In this document: one piece after another, positions 8,527 to 16,937 of the stretch | How positions within the stretch are numbered: position 1 is the stretch's first letter | Layout of the letters: each line of letters begins with the position of its first letter | From: JAXHTH01 sp034211115 | GTDB taxonomy: Bacteria; Planctomycetota; Phycisphaerae; Phycisphaerales; SM1A02 | DNA: 64,000 bases | Assembly (NCBI GenBank): GCA_034211115.1 | Contig: JAXHTH010000210.1 | Coordinates: forward strand, 4,500-68,499 | Direction: 5' to 3' | Translations under genes and position numbers: made by a program | The notes under the pieces: model-generated | Database searches by the model: none | Told to the model about the DNA's origin: nothing | What the model saw: the letters and a program-made list of their open reading frames with translations, nothing else

Positions 8527-8547
8527 GGCGGCGGCGGCGTGTATAGT
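8519..8547 (+). promoter_or_regulatory. Candidate sigma70-type promoter for phhB
   Basis: TTGGTC (8519-8524) and TATAGT (8542-8547) are separated by 17 nt, which would put the transcription start about 50 nt before the phhB ATG. It partly overlaps the gluQ start region on the other strand. Pattern match only. Confidence 0.35.
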
Positions 8548-8603
8548 GCGCCCATCGGCTCGGCATTTCCACTGTCAGGCAGGACGGCCAACGGAGTGTA
8601 GCC

Positions 8604-8891
8604 ATGGAGAAGCTGCCCCAAGAGGATCTTGACGCGAGGCTCGGTTCGTTCCCCGACTGGTCCATCAACGGGGACGCCCTGCAGCGCACCTTCAGCTTCG
8701 ACGATTTCCTCGGCGCCATGGCCTTCGTCAATCGCGTGGCCGAGCTCGCCGAACGCCACCAGCATCACCCGGACATCATGATCCGCTACAACAAAGTGAC
8801 GCTGACGCTGACCACCCACGATGCCGGCGGGCTGACGGAGAAGGACTTCACCTTCGCGGGTGACACGGACGGCCTGGCCGCCTCGTCCTGA
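8604..8891 (+). CDS. phhB: Pterin-4a-carbinolamine dehydratase
   Basis: 95 residues, typical for the family. The enzyme dehydrates 4a-hydroxytetrahydropterin during cofactor recycling. The motif RTFSFDDFLGAMAFVNRVAE followed by ERHQHHPDIMIRYNKVTLTL contains the conserved His-His-Pro-Asp catalytic segment and ends with LTTHDAGGLTEKDF. The start is ATG 8604. No phenylalanine hydroxylase gene is adjacent, so the pterin partner is not indicated by context. Confidence 0.95.
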   Translation: MEKLPQEDLDARLGSFPDWSINGDALQRTFSFDDFLGAMAFVNRVAELAERHQHHPDIMIRYNKVTLTLTTHDAGGLTEKDFTFAGDTDGLAASS

Positions 8892-8971
8892 GCGGGTGCA
8901 ACGCGTCTCTGGGTCGGTTTGACGCCGCGCCGCGGCCGCGGGCGGACCTCGCCGCCGCCGGAGCCGCCCGA

Positions 8972-10009
8972 TCAGGACAGCGCCGCCCGCAGCACGTCCG
9001 CGCGGGTCTTCTGCACCTCGGCCGCCGAGAGACTCCGCCCGGCGTGGGACTGGAGATGCGCCGGCTGGACCTGGAGGAACAGCCGATTGATCAGATTCGG
9101 ATCGATTTCCGGGAAGCGGCCGAGGCAGACGGCCAGCCGGACGCGGCTGAGCAGCTTCATCGCCTCCTCCACCCGCATGAGCCGCGCCGACCGGAGCGTG
9201 CCCACCGCGCGATGGATCTGATCGTCCAGCACGGTCTGGTTGCGTTCGGCGAGAATCCGCCGGGCGTGATGTTCGTACTCGATGATCCGGGGCAGGATCT
9301 TCTCTTCCAGCTCCGCGAGCAGCTCCGCCTCGCTCTTGCCCAGCGTGACCTGGTTGCTGATCTGGTAGAAGTCGCCTGACGATTCCGAGCCTTCGCCGTA
9401 GTAGCCCCGCACGGCAAGGTGCAGGTCCTTGGCCGCCCGCCGCACGCGCTCGATCTCGTTGATGATCTTCAGCGCCGGCAGATGCATCATCACCGAGAAG
9501 CGGATGCCGGTGCCGACGTTCGTCGGGCAGGCGGTGAGATATCCCCAGCGCTTGCTGAAGGCGTAATCGATGTGGGCCTCGATCGCGTCGTCCACCGCGT
9601 GGATGCGATCGTGCACGTCCGTCAACGCCAGGCCCGGGGCGAGCACCTGCATCCGCAGATGATCCTCCTCGTTGACCATCACGCTGAGGGTCTCGTCGGA
9701 GGAGATCACCACCGCACGCTCGATGTCGGCTTCCGCGAGGTTCCTGGAGATCAGGTGCCGCTCGAAGAGCAGTTCGCGGTCGCGCGGCGTGGTCTCGACC
9801 AGATCCACCCAGGTCATGCCGTCGGCGAGGCGGCAGCGGAGCAGCACCTGCCGGGCGATGTTGAGCAGCTCATGCCGCTGGGTGGTGGAGGCGCTGTTGA
9901 CGAAGGGGAAGCCGGCGATGTTGCGGGCCAGCCGGGCCCGGCAACTGAGCACCACGTCCGCATGCGGTCCATCCGCGCTGATCCAGGGACCGTGTTCCTT
10001 GAGTTCCAT
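8972..10009 (-). CDS. mcsB: Protein-arginine kinase McsB
   Basis: 345 residues. A bacterial guanido-kinase-type enzyme that phosphorylates arginines on proteins, marking them for Clp degradation in Firmicutes. Conserved segments: VVLSCRARLARNIAGFPF, VVISSDETLSVMVNEEDHLR and GYLTACPTNVGTGIRFSVMM with the reactive Cys in CPTNxGTG, plus SSGDFYQISNQVTLGKSE. It lies 42 bp downstream of mcsA on the same strand, the conserved gene order; ctsR and clpC are not adjacent. The C-terminal extension RVEEAMKLLSRVRLAVCLG is as in the family. Confidence 0.95.
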   Translation of the reverse strand: MELKEHGPWISADGPHADVVLSCRARLARNIAGFPFVNSASTTQRHELLNIARQVLLRCRLADGMTWVDLVETTPRDRELLFERHLISRNLAEADIERAVVISSDETLSVMVNEEDHLRMQVLAPGLALTDVHDRIHAVDDAIEAHIDYAFSKRWGYLTACPTNVGTGIRFSVMMHLPALKIINEIERVRRAAKDLHLAVRGYYGEGSESSGDFYQISNQVTLGKSEAELLAELEEKILPRIIEYEHHARRILAERNQTVLDDQIHRAVGTLRSARLMRVEEAMKLLSRVRLAVCLGRFPEIDPNLINRLFLQVQPAHLQSHAGRSLSAAEVQKTRADVLRAALS

Positions 10010-10051
10010 GGCTGGGATGGTCCACGCGCATCGGCCCGCCGGGCTGATCCG

Positions 10052-10594
10052 TCAGGCTCGTTCCGGTGCGGCGGCGCTGTCCGGTTCCACCGCCGGGACC
10101 TCCGCCTCCAGCGCCTGGATCCGGTCGCGGAGCTCCGCCGCCCGCTCGTACTGCTCGGCCGCCACCGCGTCCTCGAGATCCTTGATCAGGCGCTGCATCC
10201 GAAGCTGGCGGTCGATGGACGCTCCGCCCCGCCGCGGACACTTGCCGCAATGACTGGTGCCTCCGTTCTGCGCCCGCTCGATCATCGGCCCGAGGTGTTT
10301 CTCGAAGGCGTCGTAGCAGTCGGGGCAACCCACGACGCCGATCCGCCGGAACTTCGCGAAGCTCATGCCGCACGTCGGGCACGTGTTGTGCGACGCGCGC
10401 GGCTTGCGGCTTCCCTTGCTCACCACGAACTGCGTGAGCACCTCGTCGATCGGCGCCTGGCCGGGAACGGTCAGCCCCGCCTCCTTGGCGTGCATCTCGC
10501 AGAGGTGGATCTCGTGCGTCTCGCCGTTCCTGACGCGCGTCTCGTGCACCACCGCCGGCCTGTCGCAGCAATCACACTTCATCACTTCTGCCAT
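10052..10594 (-). CDS. mcsA: McsA, zinc-finger activator of McsB
   Basis: 180 residues. CxxC pairs form treble-clef-like zinc modules: CDCCDRPAVVHE with LCEMHAKEAG at the N-terminus, CPTCGMSFAKFRRIGVVGCPDC in the middle, and a further CGKC near SHCGKCPRR. The C-terminal third contains a UvrB/UvrC-like motif (LIKDLEDAVAAEQYERAAEL RDRIQAL). McsA binds and activates McsB. The start ATG 10594 has no strong ribosome site. First gene of the mcsAB pair. Confidence 0.93.
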   Translation of the reverse strand: MAEVMKCDCCDRPAVVHETRVRNGETHEIHLCEMHAKEAGLTVPGQAPIDEVLTQFVVSKGSRKPRASHNTCPTCGMSFAKFRRIGVVGCPDCYDAFEKHLGPMIERAQNGGTSHCGKCPRRGGASIDRQLRMQRLIKDLEDAVAAEQYERAAELRDRIQALEAEVPAVEPDSAAAPERA

Positions 10595-10694
10595 AGTATC
10601 CCGCCCCCTGCGGCGATGCCATCTTCATTTGTCGACAGGGCCGCCCGGCCGCCTGGGCGGTTATCGTCCCCCGCGACGCGGTCGGAGGCGGCGA

Positions 10695-11348
10695 TCACGC
10701 CCGCCCCAGGACCGCCTCCAGCCGTTCGATCGCCTTTCGGACCTCCTTCACCTCCGCCTCCAGCGCCTCCACGCGGCGGGCGAGCGATGCTTCGCCCGTT
10801 TCGCCGACGGCCGGGGCCGCGCCCGACGCCGCCGGCGACGCCTCGAGGGCGTGCAGATCCGGGCACAGAAGCTGGGCGAACCGCGCCGCACGGCTCCCCG
10901 GCGCGGGCGATAACCGCCGGACATACGGCTCCGGCCGCTCCGACAGATGCTCCAGCACGTTCGTGACGACCTCCATCGATTCCAGCGGATGCATGCGCGA
11001 GGCCCGGCTTCGCAGCTCACCCGCCGTCTGCGGACCCCGCAAGAGCAGTTCGGCGAGGATGACCAGCTCGGCCGTCGAAACCTCCAGCCCCTCCCGGGCC
11101 GTGTGACGGAACTTCTCGACCCGACTGCCGCTGAGCATCACCTCCCGAACCAGCGCCTTGCCCCGCAGGCTGTCCAGCGCCTCCAGGACCTGCTCCTCGC
11201 TCATCGCGAGGATCGGGTCGCGATTGCTCTTCTGGTTCGCGCCCGCCTGCAGCGCGTTGAGCGTCAGCGGATACTGGGCGGGTGTCGTCTGGGCCTTCTC
11301 GATCAGGACGCCGAGGACACGGCATTCGTCCGGGGTCAGCTCGATCAT
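10695..11348 (-). CDS. YceH family (DUF480) protein
   Basis: 217 residues. The DUF480 signature is clear: LTPDECRVLGVLIEKAQTTP, YPLTLNALQAGANQKSNRDP, LRGKALVREVMLSGSRVEKF and the second winged-helix unit LVILAELLLRGPQTAGELRS. A C-terminal coiled coil (RRVEALEAEVKEVRKAIERL) ends the protein. The family consists of tandem winged-helix domains of unknown function. It starts at ATG 11348 and is divergent from the glycosyltransferase operon (107 bp). Confidence 0.9.
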   Translation of the reverse strand: MIELTPDECRVLGVLIEKAQTTPAQYPLTLNALQAGANQKSNRDPILAMSEEQVLEALDSLRGKALVREVMLSGSRVEKFRHTAREGLEVSTAELVILAELLLRGPQTAGELRSRASRMHPLESMEVVTNVLEHLSERPEPYVRRLSPAPGSRAARFAQLLCPDLHALEASPAASGAAPAVGETGEASLARRVEALEAEVKEVRKAIERLEAVLGRA

Positions 11349-11455
11349 GCTCGAAGTCTACCGGGTTCCCGCCGCCGTGGGCCGCATTTGGGAGCCGCGG
11401 GGGGCGAACCGCCGATGACAGAATCGAGCCGTCCTGCCCTGGAGGGGCCCGCGTC

Positions 11456-13975
11456 GTGCCCGATGCCCACGCAACCTGCGGATTCGCGCCGCTTCTGACC
11501 GGCTCGTCGCCGACGGGCGCGCCGCTCATCGCCGCCCTCGAGGGGCCGCAACGCGAGCACGCGCTCGAGCAGGCCATGAAGCGCCTCCACGCCGCCGGCG
11601 ATGTGCACCTGCTGCTGGCGATGATCAAGGCCCTCCTCCGCCTCGGCCTCGCCGGCCTCGCCCTCCGCCTCCTTCATTCCACCCGTGTGCCGAGGCCGAT
11701 GCAGAACGACCTGCGCGACCTCGCCGACGAACTTGCCGCGCTCCCCTCCGGCGAGACACCGCTGGCGGGACTCGCCGACCGGTATCGCGCCCACGCCTCC
11801 ATCCTGCACGCGCGCTGGCCCCATCTCCGTGACGTGATCCCCGCCTCGCCGCCCGATCTTGACGATGTTCATCTCTTCATCACGCCCGCGGGCAACACAC
11901 ACGCGGTGCGCGACGACCCCGCCGGACGGCTGCACTTTCTCTTCCCCTTCGTCGATCATCACCGGCAGGCCGCGCGATTCGAGCCCGGGCCGGTGCGCGA
12001 AGGGTCGGCGGTGCGCGCGCTCGGTGTCCCGCCGCCGCCCCTGCTCATGCGCCTCTTCGCCCTGCACACGGATTCGGATTTCCGCCCGCCCATCGACATC
12101 ATCGAGCCCGATCCGCGCGTCTTCGCCCTCTGGCTGCACCTGGCGGACATGGCGCGTTTGTTCGATGACGTTCGCATCACGCCCTTCGTCGGCCCCGATG
12201 CGCTTGGACAGTATGAGCGGTTCCGCGCCGCTCACCTCTGGCGGCCGGAGCCGACGCTCACCCTGAAAAACCACCGGCCCGACTGGCGCGCCGACGCAGC
12301 GCCGGGCGATGTCCGAACGCTTGACCAACGCGTGCGCTCCGCGGTACGGACACGGCAGCAGGCGCTGTTCGATCGCCAGGCGGCGCGCTGGGCGTCCTGT
12401 TCCCCCGCGTCATGGGCGCGACGCTTCCGCGCCGCGACTCGCGGCGGGCCGCCCCTTCGCGTCCTCGCCCTCGCCACCCGCTACTCCACCGTCACCCGCC
12501 ACGCCATGCGCGACCTCGCCGCCGCGTTCCGGCGCCGAAACTGCCACGCCGACGTCGTCACCGAACCGCACGATTGCAGCAGTCGGATCGACACCTGGTC
12601 GCTCCTGGCCGACGAATCGTACGACCTCATCGTCGTCCTCAATCACCTGCGCGCCCCGCTCGCCGACCAGATTCATCCGAACGTCCCGTATGTCTGCTGG
12701 ATTCAGGACCACATGCCCGAGCTGTGGACGCGGTCGGCGGGCCGATCGATCGGTGAACTGGACCTCGTCATCGGCCGCGACCGCGGCGTCCTCACCACGC
12801 TGCACGACTATCCGGCCGATCGTTTTCTCCCCGCGGGCAATCTCACCGATCCCGTGACCTACAGCGCCGAACCGCTCGGCGAGGATGAGTCGGCGCGGTT
12901 CCGGTGCGATGTTTCTTACATCAGCCACGCCTCCGCGACGCCGGACCGGATGATCGACGACATCGCCGCGCGCAACGCGCCCGCGACCGCCGCCTGCCTG
13001 CGGCGCGTGCTGGCGCTGATGCGCCGCCGCGTCGCCGAATCCGGCTTCGTCTCCCTTATCGACACCTACGCGATCATGCTGCAGGCCGAGCGCGAAGGCG
13101 GTGACGTCTCGTTCACGCGAGCCGAACGAAATACCCGCATGCACCCCGTCGTCCTCGCTCTCTTCGATCGTCTCTTTCGCCACGAAGCGCTGGAGTGGGT
13201 CGCGGAATGGGCCGCCGCCCGCGGTCGATCGTTCAGACTCTTCGGTCGAGGCTGGGAACGCCATCCGACCCTGCATCGCTTCGCGTGCGGCGAGCTCGCC
13301 AACGGTCGCGGGCTTCGCTGCGCCGCCCAGGCGTCGCGCATCAACCTCCAGATCAACGGCTACGGGTCGCTGCATCAGCGCCTGCTCGACAGCCTCGCCT
13401 CAGGGGGCTTCGTGCTCACCCGGTACAACCCGCATGACTTCATCCGCCCGCCGATGCTCGAGCTGCGGCGGATCATCGAATCCCGCGACATTACGAGTCT
13501 TTCGCAGCTTGTCGATCCCGCGGGTCCGGCCCCCGAGGCCGCCGCGCACCTGGAGACGCTGCGCCGCCTCCGTCAGCCGAGCGTCGCGCCGGCCGATGAT
13601 CCCCTGCGCCGCCGCGAGGTCGACCTTATGTACGACGTCGGCGGCTTCCCGCGCGACAAGCTGACCGATGAGGCATTCCTCGAGTCACTCCGATCGCAAC
13701 GCTACCTGCCCCACCGCCTGGCCGGCGACATCCCGGGCTTCACGCGAACCACCTTCGCCGATCGCGGCGCCCTGCACGACATGCTCGATCATTATGTTGA
13801 TGATGACGCCGCACGTCGTGAACTCTCCGAGATGATGCGGCGCGATGTGCTGGACCACGATACCTACGATTCGCTCGTCCGGCGCATCACCCGCCATTTC
13901 ACGTGCCTGCCGTCGTCGCGTCCCGCGCGTGCGGGCGCAGCCACCGCGCCGAAGACGACGGGAGGCGTCACCTGA
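11456..13975 (+). CDS. Large CgeB-like glycosyltransferase, first gene of a glycosyltransferase trio
   Basis: 839 residues from GTG 11456, chosen because GGAGGGG lies 8 nt upstream; the ORF opens further upstream but would overlap the DUF480 promoter region. Residues 1-330 match nothing I recognise. From about 335 a GT-B-like half begins (RVLALATRYSTVTRHAMRDL, YDLIVVLNHLRAPLADQI, YVCWIQDHMPELW), followed by DVSYISHASATPD (~484) and a CgeB-like C-terminal half (FRLFGRGWERHP near 594; INGYGSLHQRLLDSLASGGF near 640). CgeB-like proteins are family 1/4-type glycosyltransferases. Donor and acceptor are unknown. The stop codon overlaps the next start (TGATG). Confidence 0.72.
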   Translation: MPDAHATCGFAPLLTGSSPTGAPLIAALEGPQREHALEQAMKRLHAAGDVHLLLAMIKALLRLGLAGLALRLLHSTRVPRPMQNDLRDLADELAALPSGETPLAGLADRYRAHASILHARWPHLRDVIPASPPDLDDVHLFITPAGNTHAVRDDPAGRLHFLFPFVDHHRQAARFEPGPVREGSAVRALGVPPPPLLMRLFALHTDSDFRPPIDIIEPDPRVFALWLHLADMARLFDDVRITPFVGPDALGQYERFRAAHLWRPEPTLTLKNHRPDWRADAAPGDVRTLDQRVRSAVRTRQQALFDRQAARWASCSPASWARRFRAATRGGPPLRVLALATRYSTVTRHAMRDLAAAFRRRNCHADVVTEPHDCSSRIDTWSLLADESYDLIVVLNHLRAPLADQIHPNVPYVCWIQDHMPELWTRSAGRSIGELDLVIGRDRGVLTTLHDYPADRFLPAGNLTDPVTYSAEPLGEDESARFRCDVSYISHASATPDRMIDDIAARNAPATAACLRRVLALMRRRVAESGFVSLIDTYAIMLQAEREGGDVSFTRAERNTRMHPVVLALFDRLFRHEALEWVAEWAAARGRSFRLFGRGWERHPTLHRFACGELANGRGLRCAAQASRINLQINGYGSLHQRLLDSLASGGFVLTRYNPHDFIRPPMLELRRIIESRDITSLSQLVDPAGPAPEAAAHLETLRRLRQPSVAPADDPLRRREVDLMYDVGGFPRDKLTDEAFLESLRSQRYLPHRLAGDIPGFTRTTFADRGALHDMLDHYVDDDAARRELSEMMRRDVLDHDTYDSLVRRITRHFTCLPSSRPARAGAATAPKTTGGVT

Positions 13976-15318
13976 TGCACTGGGTGCTCGTCAGCGCGCG
14001 GCATCATCCTTCTCACGGCGGGATCGGCGCGCATGTCTGGTCCTTCTGCACTGCGGCCCGCGAGGCCGGCTGGCGCGTCGATCTTCTCACCCGTCCCGGA
14101 CCGACTTACCCGCCGGCGGAACAGGTTCACGTCATCCGGACCCGCGATGATCGTCACGATTTCGGCAGGCGAATTGCAGCGCTGCGCTCCATCGAGCGCA
14201 TTCGCCCCTATCGCTACGGCCTCTGGTCGCTCGCCGTCGCCGAGCGGCTGCGGGAATTCGAGGTCAGGCCGGATGCGATCGAATTCGTCGACTGCCAGGC
14301 GGAGGGGTATGCGTCCCTGTGCAGCCATCGTGTTCGCGACCGCTTTCCGGGGGTGCCGATGATCGTGCACGCGCACACGCCGATGTTCATCGAGGAGTCG
14401 ATCAACGGATGCGATGCGCGACGCTTCGGCCGGTCCATCTATCACGGTTGGGAGCGCGCAGCGCTGCGCGCCGCGGACGGCATCATCACCGTCAGCGCCC
14501 TGCTCGCGAAGCGCCTGGGCCAGCATACGCAGGTGATCGCTCCCTGTCTGCCGGTGGCGCCCTCCCGCTGCGGACGCGCCGATGGCTCGCGGCATCCTTA
14601 TATCCTCTTCGTCGGCAGCGTTCAGCCGCGCAAGGGCGTCGATGTGTGGGCGCGAAGCCTCAACCGCGTTCTGCGGGTCCGGCCGGACGTCTCCGCCGTC
14701 CTCATCGGCTCCGATACGATGACCGGACCCGGCGAAACGAGCATGAGCACGCATGTCCGCGCGCTGATCGCTCCGGCCTTACGTTCTCGCGTCCACTGGC
14801 GCGGTCCGCTGTCGCACGGCGAGACAAGGCGCGCCATCGAATCCGCCGCGGTCGTGGTCGTCCCCAGCCGGTTCGAGAGCTTCAGTTATGTCGGCGCGGA
14901 GGCGCTGCTGTCCCGTCGACCGGTTGTTCTTTCCGATCGCGTCGGGCTGCGCGAATGGATCGGCGACCCGCCGGGTGTGCCGATCGATGACGCGGCGGCG
15001 CTGGCGCGGGCGCAGAGGTCAATCCTCGGCGAACCGTCCGCGCCGCGCCGTGCCGCCGCCCGCTTCCGTTCACTTCTTCTCGATGCCTGTACGCCCGCCC
15101 GTCACCTCCGGGAGAAGGCGGTGCTCGCCGCGCGCTTCGCGGACGTGTCCTTACGTCGCTCCTCGCGCCGACGATGCGCGGATGACGCCATCGAGCACAT
15201 GCGCCGGTTCCTTCGCGGCGTCGAGACGAGGGAAGCATCAGTTGCAGCCGGGTCGCGAGGAGCACGCGTGAGCGCATCTTCCCTGGAGGGCAATACCGAG
15301 GAGCCCGCATACTGTTGA
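13975..15318 (+). CDS. Glycosyltransferase family 4 protein
   Basis: 447 residues starting at ATG 13975, one base inside the previous stop, with GGAGG 9 nt upstream. GT-B fold: the N-terminal glycine motif HHPSHGGIGAHVWSF, VHAHTPMFIEESIN, the linker strand YILFVGSVQPRKGVDVWA (~211), and the nucleotide-sugar-binding motif VVVVPSRFESFSYVGAEALL (~293) with the EX7E-type glutamates. Likely a retaining transferase acting on a nucleotide-sugar donor at the cytoplasmic membrane face. Its stop overlaps the TTG start of the next gene. Confidence 0.88.
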   Translation: MHWVLVSARHHPSHGGIGAHVWSFCTAAREAGWRVDLLTRPGPTYPPAEQVHVIRTRDDRHDFGRRIAALRSIERIRPYRYGLWSLAVAERLREFEVRPDAIEFVDCQAEGYASLCSHRVRDRFPGVPMIVHAHTPMFIEESINGCDARRFGRSIYHGWERAALRAADGIITVSALLAKRLGQHTQVIAPCLPVAPSRCGRADGSRHPYILFVGSVQPRKGVDVWARSLNRVLRVRPDVSAVLIGSDTMTGPGETSMSTHVRALIAPALRSRVHWRGPLSHGETRRAIESAAVVVVPSRFESFSYVGAEALLSRRPVVLSDRVGLREWIGDPPGVPIDDAAALARAQRSILGEPSAPRRAAARFRSLLLDACTPARHLREKAVLAARFADVSLRRSSRRRCADDAIEHMRRFLRGVETREASVAAGSRGARVSASSLEGNTEEPAYC

Positions 15319-16937
15319 ACTGCCCCCGCTTCAGCATCGTGATCCCGACCCGAAACAGGGCCGACCTGCTGCCGGGCGCCGTGCGCAGCGCGCTCGGTCA
15401 AACCTGCCGCGACCTCGAGATCGTGATCTCGGATAACCGCAGCGACGACAACACCGCCGAGGTTGTCGGCCGGTTTGATGATCGGCGTCTGCGCTACGTG
15501 CGGACGCGGAGCGCCCTGCTGATGCATCACAGTTGGCGCTTTGCGCTGCGCCACGCGCGAGGCGCCTATGTCGGTTTCCTGTGCGATGACGATGCGCTGC
15601 ACCCGGACGCGATCGCCTGCGCGGATACGATCATCCGGCGCACGGGCGCCGATGTCGTCGTCTGGCGATCATGCTCGTACGGCCTTCCGGACTGGCCGGA
15701 CGCGCGCATCCGCGGTTGGATCCGGTTCGGCCCGCCGTACTCGGCTCGCGCGTGGGAGATCGACGGAGGACGCCTCGTGGATCTGGCGTATGATCTGCGG
15801 GTCACCTTCAGCGAGCTTGTTCCGAAGATGCTCAACGGCGTCGTGTCGCGCGCGCTGATCGCGCGCATCCGGGCCGACGGAACCGAGCTGTTTCATCCGT
15901 CATCGCCGGACTACTCCGCGATGCTCGTGCTCGCCGCGAACGCCCGTCGAATCGTGCTGCTCGATGCGCCGCTGCTCGTCGCGGGAGCCACCGCGCGTTC
16001 GATCGGGGCATCGACGCTGCGCGGATACGATTCGGCGCGGGCCTACGGGGCGCAGCTCTGCGCGCGGGAGCCCGATCTCGTTGTGCCGGCGGCGGTCGGG
16101 CCGCGAATCGCCTGGCTTGCGCAGACGTATATGCAGTGCGCGCGCGACGTGCCTTGTCTGCGCGAACGCGCGGTGAATCCGATTCATCTCTACGGTCTGA
16201 GCGGGCGCGAATTGAATCGCGCCGAGGAAGCCGGAATCGATGCGGGCGATTCCCGCGCGCGGCACGAGGCGGCGCTGGAAGGTCCGCTCGCCGACGATCG
16301 CGCGGCGATCGAGGCGTTCGCGCGCGGGAACGTCGAGATCGAATCCGAGACGTTTCTCGCCGGGACGGTGGGATCGGAGTCGGGGCTTGCGGCCGAGCCG
16401 TTCATTCTGAACGACATCGACCTTGAAGGCACGAAACCGGCGGGGGCCCACGAGGTTGCCGCCGACCTCGATCGGCTGCGCCAGGCGGGAGCGCTCGGGC
16501 TGTCCGCGTTCTGGAAGGCCGTGTTCGAGCGTGCCGCCTCGCGCCGCGTCATCCTGTACGGTCTGGGGCGGAACGGGCGCGCGCTGCTGCGCGCGTCGCG
16601 CGATTTGCGGCCGGAGATCGCCTGTTGCGATGATCACGCGCAGCTCGACGACGCGCTCGGCGTGCCCAAAACGGATTGCGCGGAGCTCGATCCCGCCGCG
16701 CATTACGTCTGCGTGACGATGAACGATGCGGCGCCGGTCGCAGGATCACTGGCGACGCGCGGCTTCGCGAGGGGACGCGACTGGTCAACCATGCGCGAGA
16801 TCTCCGCGATGGCGGCACGAGGGACGTCTGTGTCTGCAGGAGTACAATACGGGCGCCGGGCGAGGGTTGGCTCGCGTCATGACAGGATGGTCTTGAAGGC
16901 GGCGCAGACGCGCGAGACGTCGTCGGCGGAGAGTTGA
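15315..16937 (+). CDS. Glycosyltransferase family 2 protein with C-terminal Rossmann-like domain
   Basis: 540 residues, apparently starting at TTG 15315 (overlapping the upstream stop as TTGA). No in-frame ATG exists before the GT-A core FSIVIPTRNRADLLPGAVRS, ISDNRSDDNT and FLCDDDALHPD (DXD-type metal site ~ residue 88). The last ~130 residues form a separate domain beginning VILYGLGRNGRALLRAS (~411), a nucleotide-binding glycine motif, of unknown role. The 3' end overlaps the 3' end of the convergent DegT aminotransferase gene by 61 bp. Donor and acceptor unknown. Confidence 0.85.
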   Translation: MNCPRFSIVIPTRNRADLLPGAVRSALGQTCRDLEIVISDNRSDDNTAEVVGRFDDRRLRYVRTRSALLMHHSWRFALRHARGAYVGFLCDDDALHPDAIACADTIIRRTGADVVVWRSCSYGLPDWPDARIRGWIRFGPPYSARAWEIDGGRLVDLAYDLRVTFSELVPKMLNGVVSRALIARIRADGTELFHPSSPDYSAMLVLAANARRIVLLDAPLLVAGATARSIGASTLRGYDSARAYGAQLCAREPDLVVPAAVGPRIAWLAQTYMQCARDVPCLRERAVNPIHLYGLSGRELNRAEEAGIDAGDSRARHEAALEGPLADDRAAIEAFARGNVEIESETFLAGTVGSESGLAAEPFILNDIDLEGTKPAGAHEVAADLDRLRQAGALGLSAFWKAVFERAASRRVILYGLGRNGRALLRASRDLRPEIACCDDHAQLDDALGVPKTDCAELDPAAHYVCVTMNDAAPVAGSLATRGFARGRDWSTMREISAMAARGTSVSAGVQYGRRARVGSRHDRMVLKAAQTRETSSAES

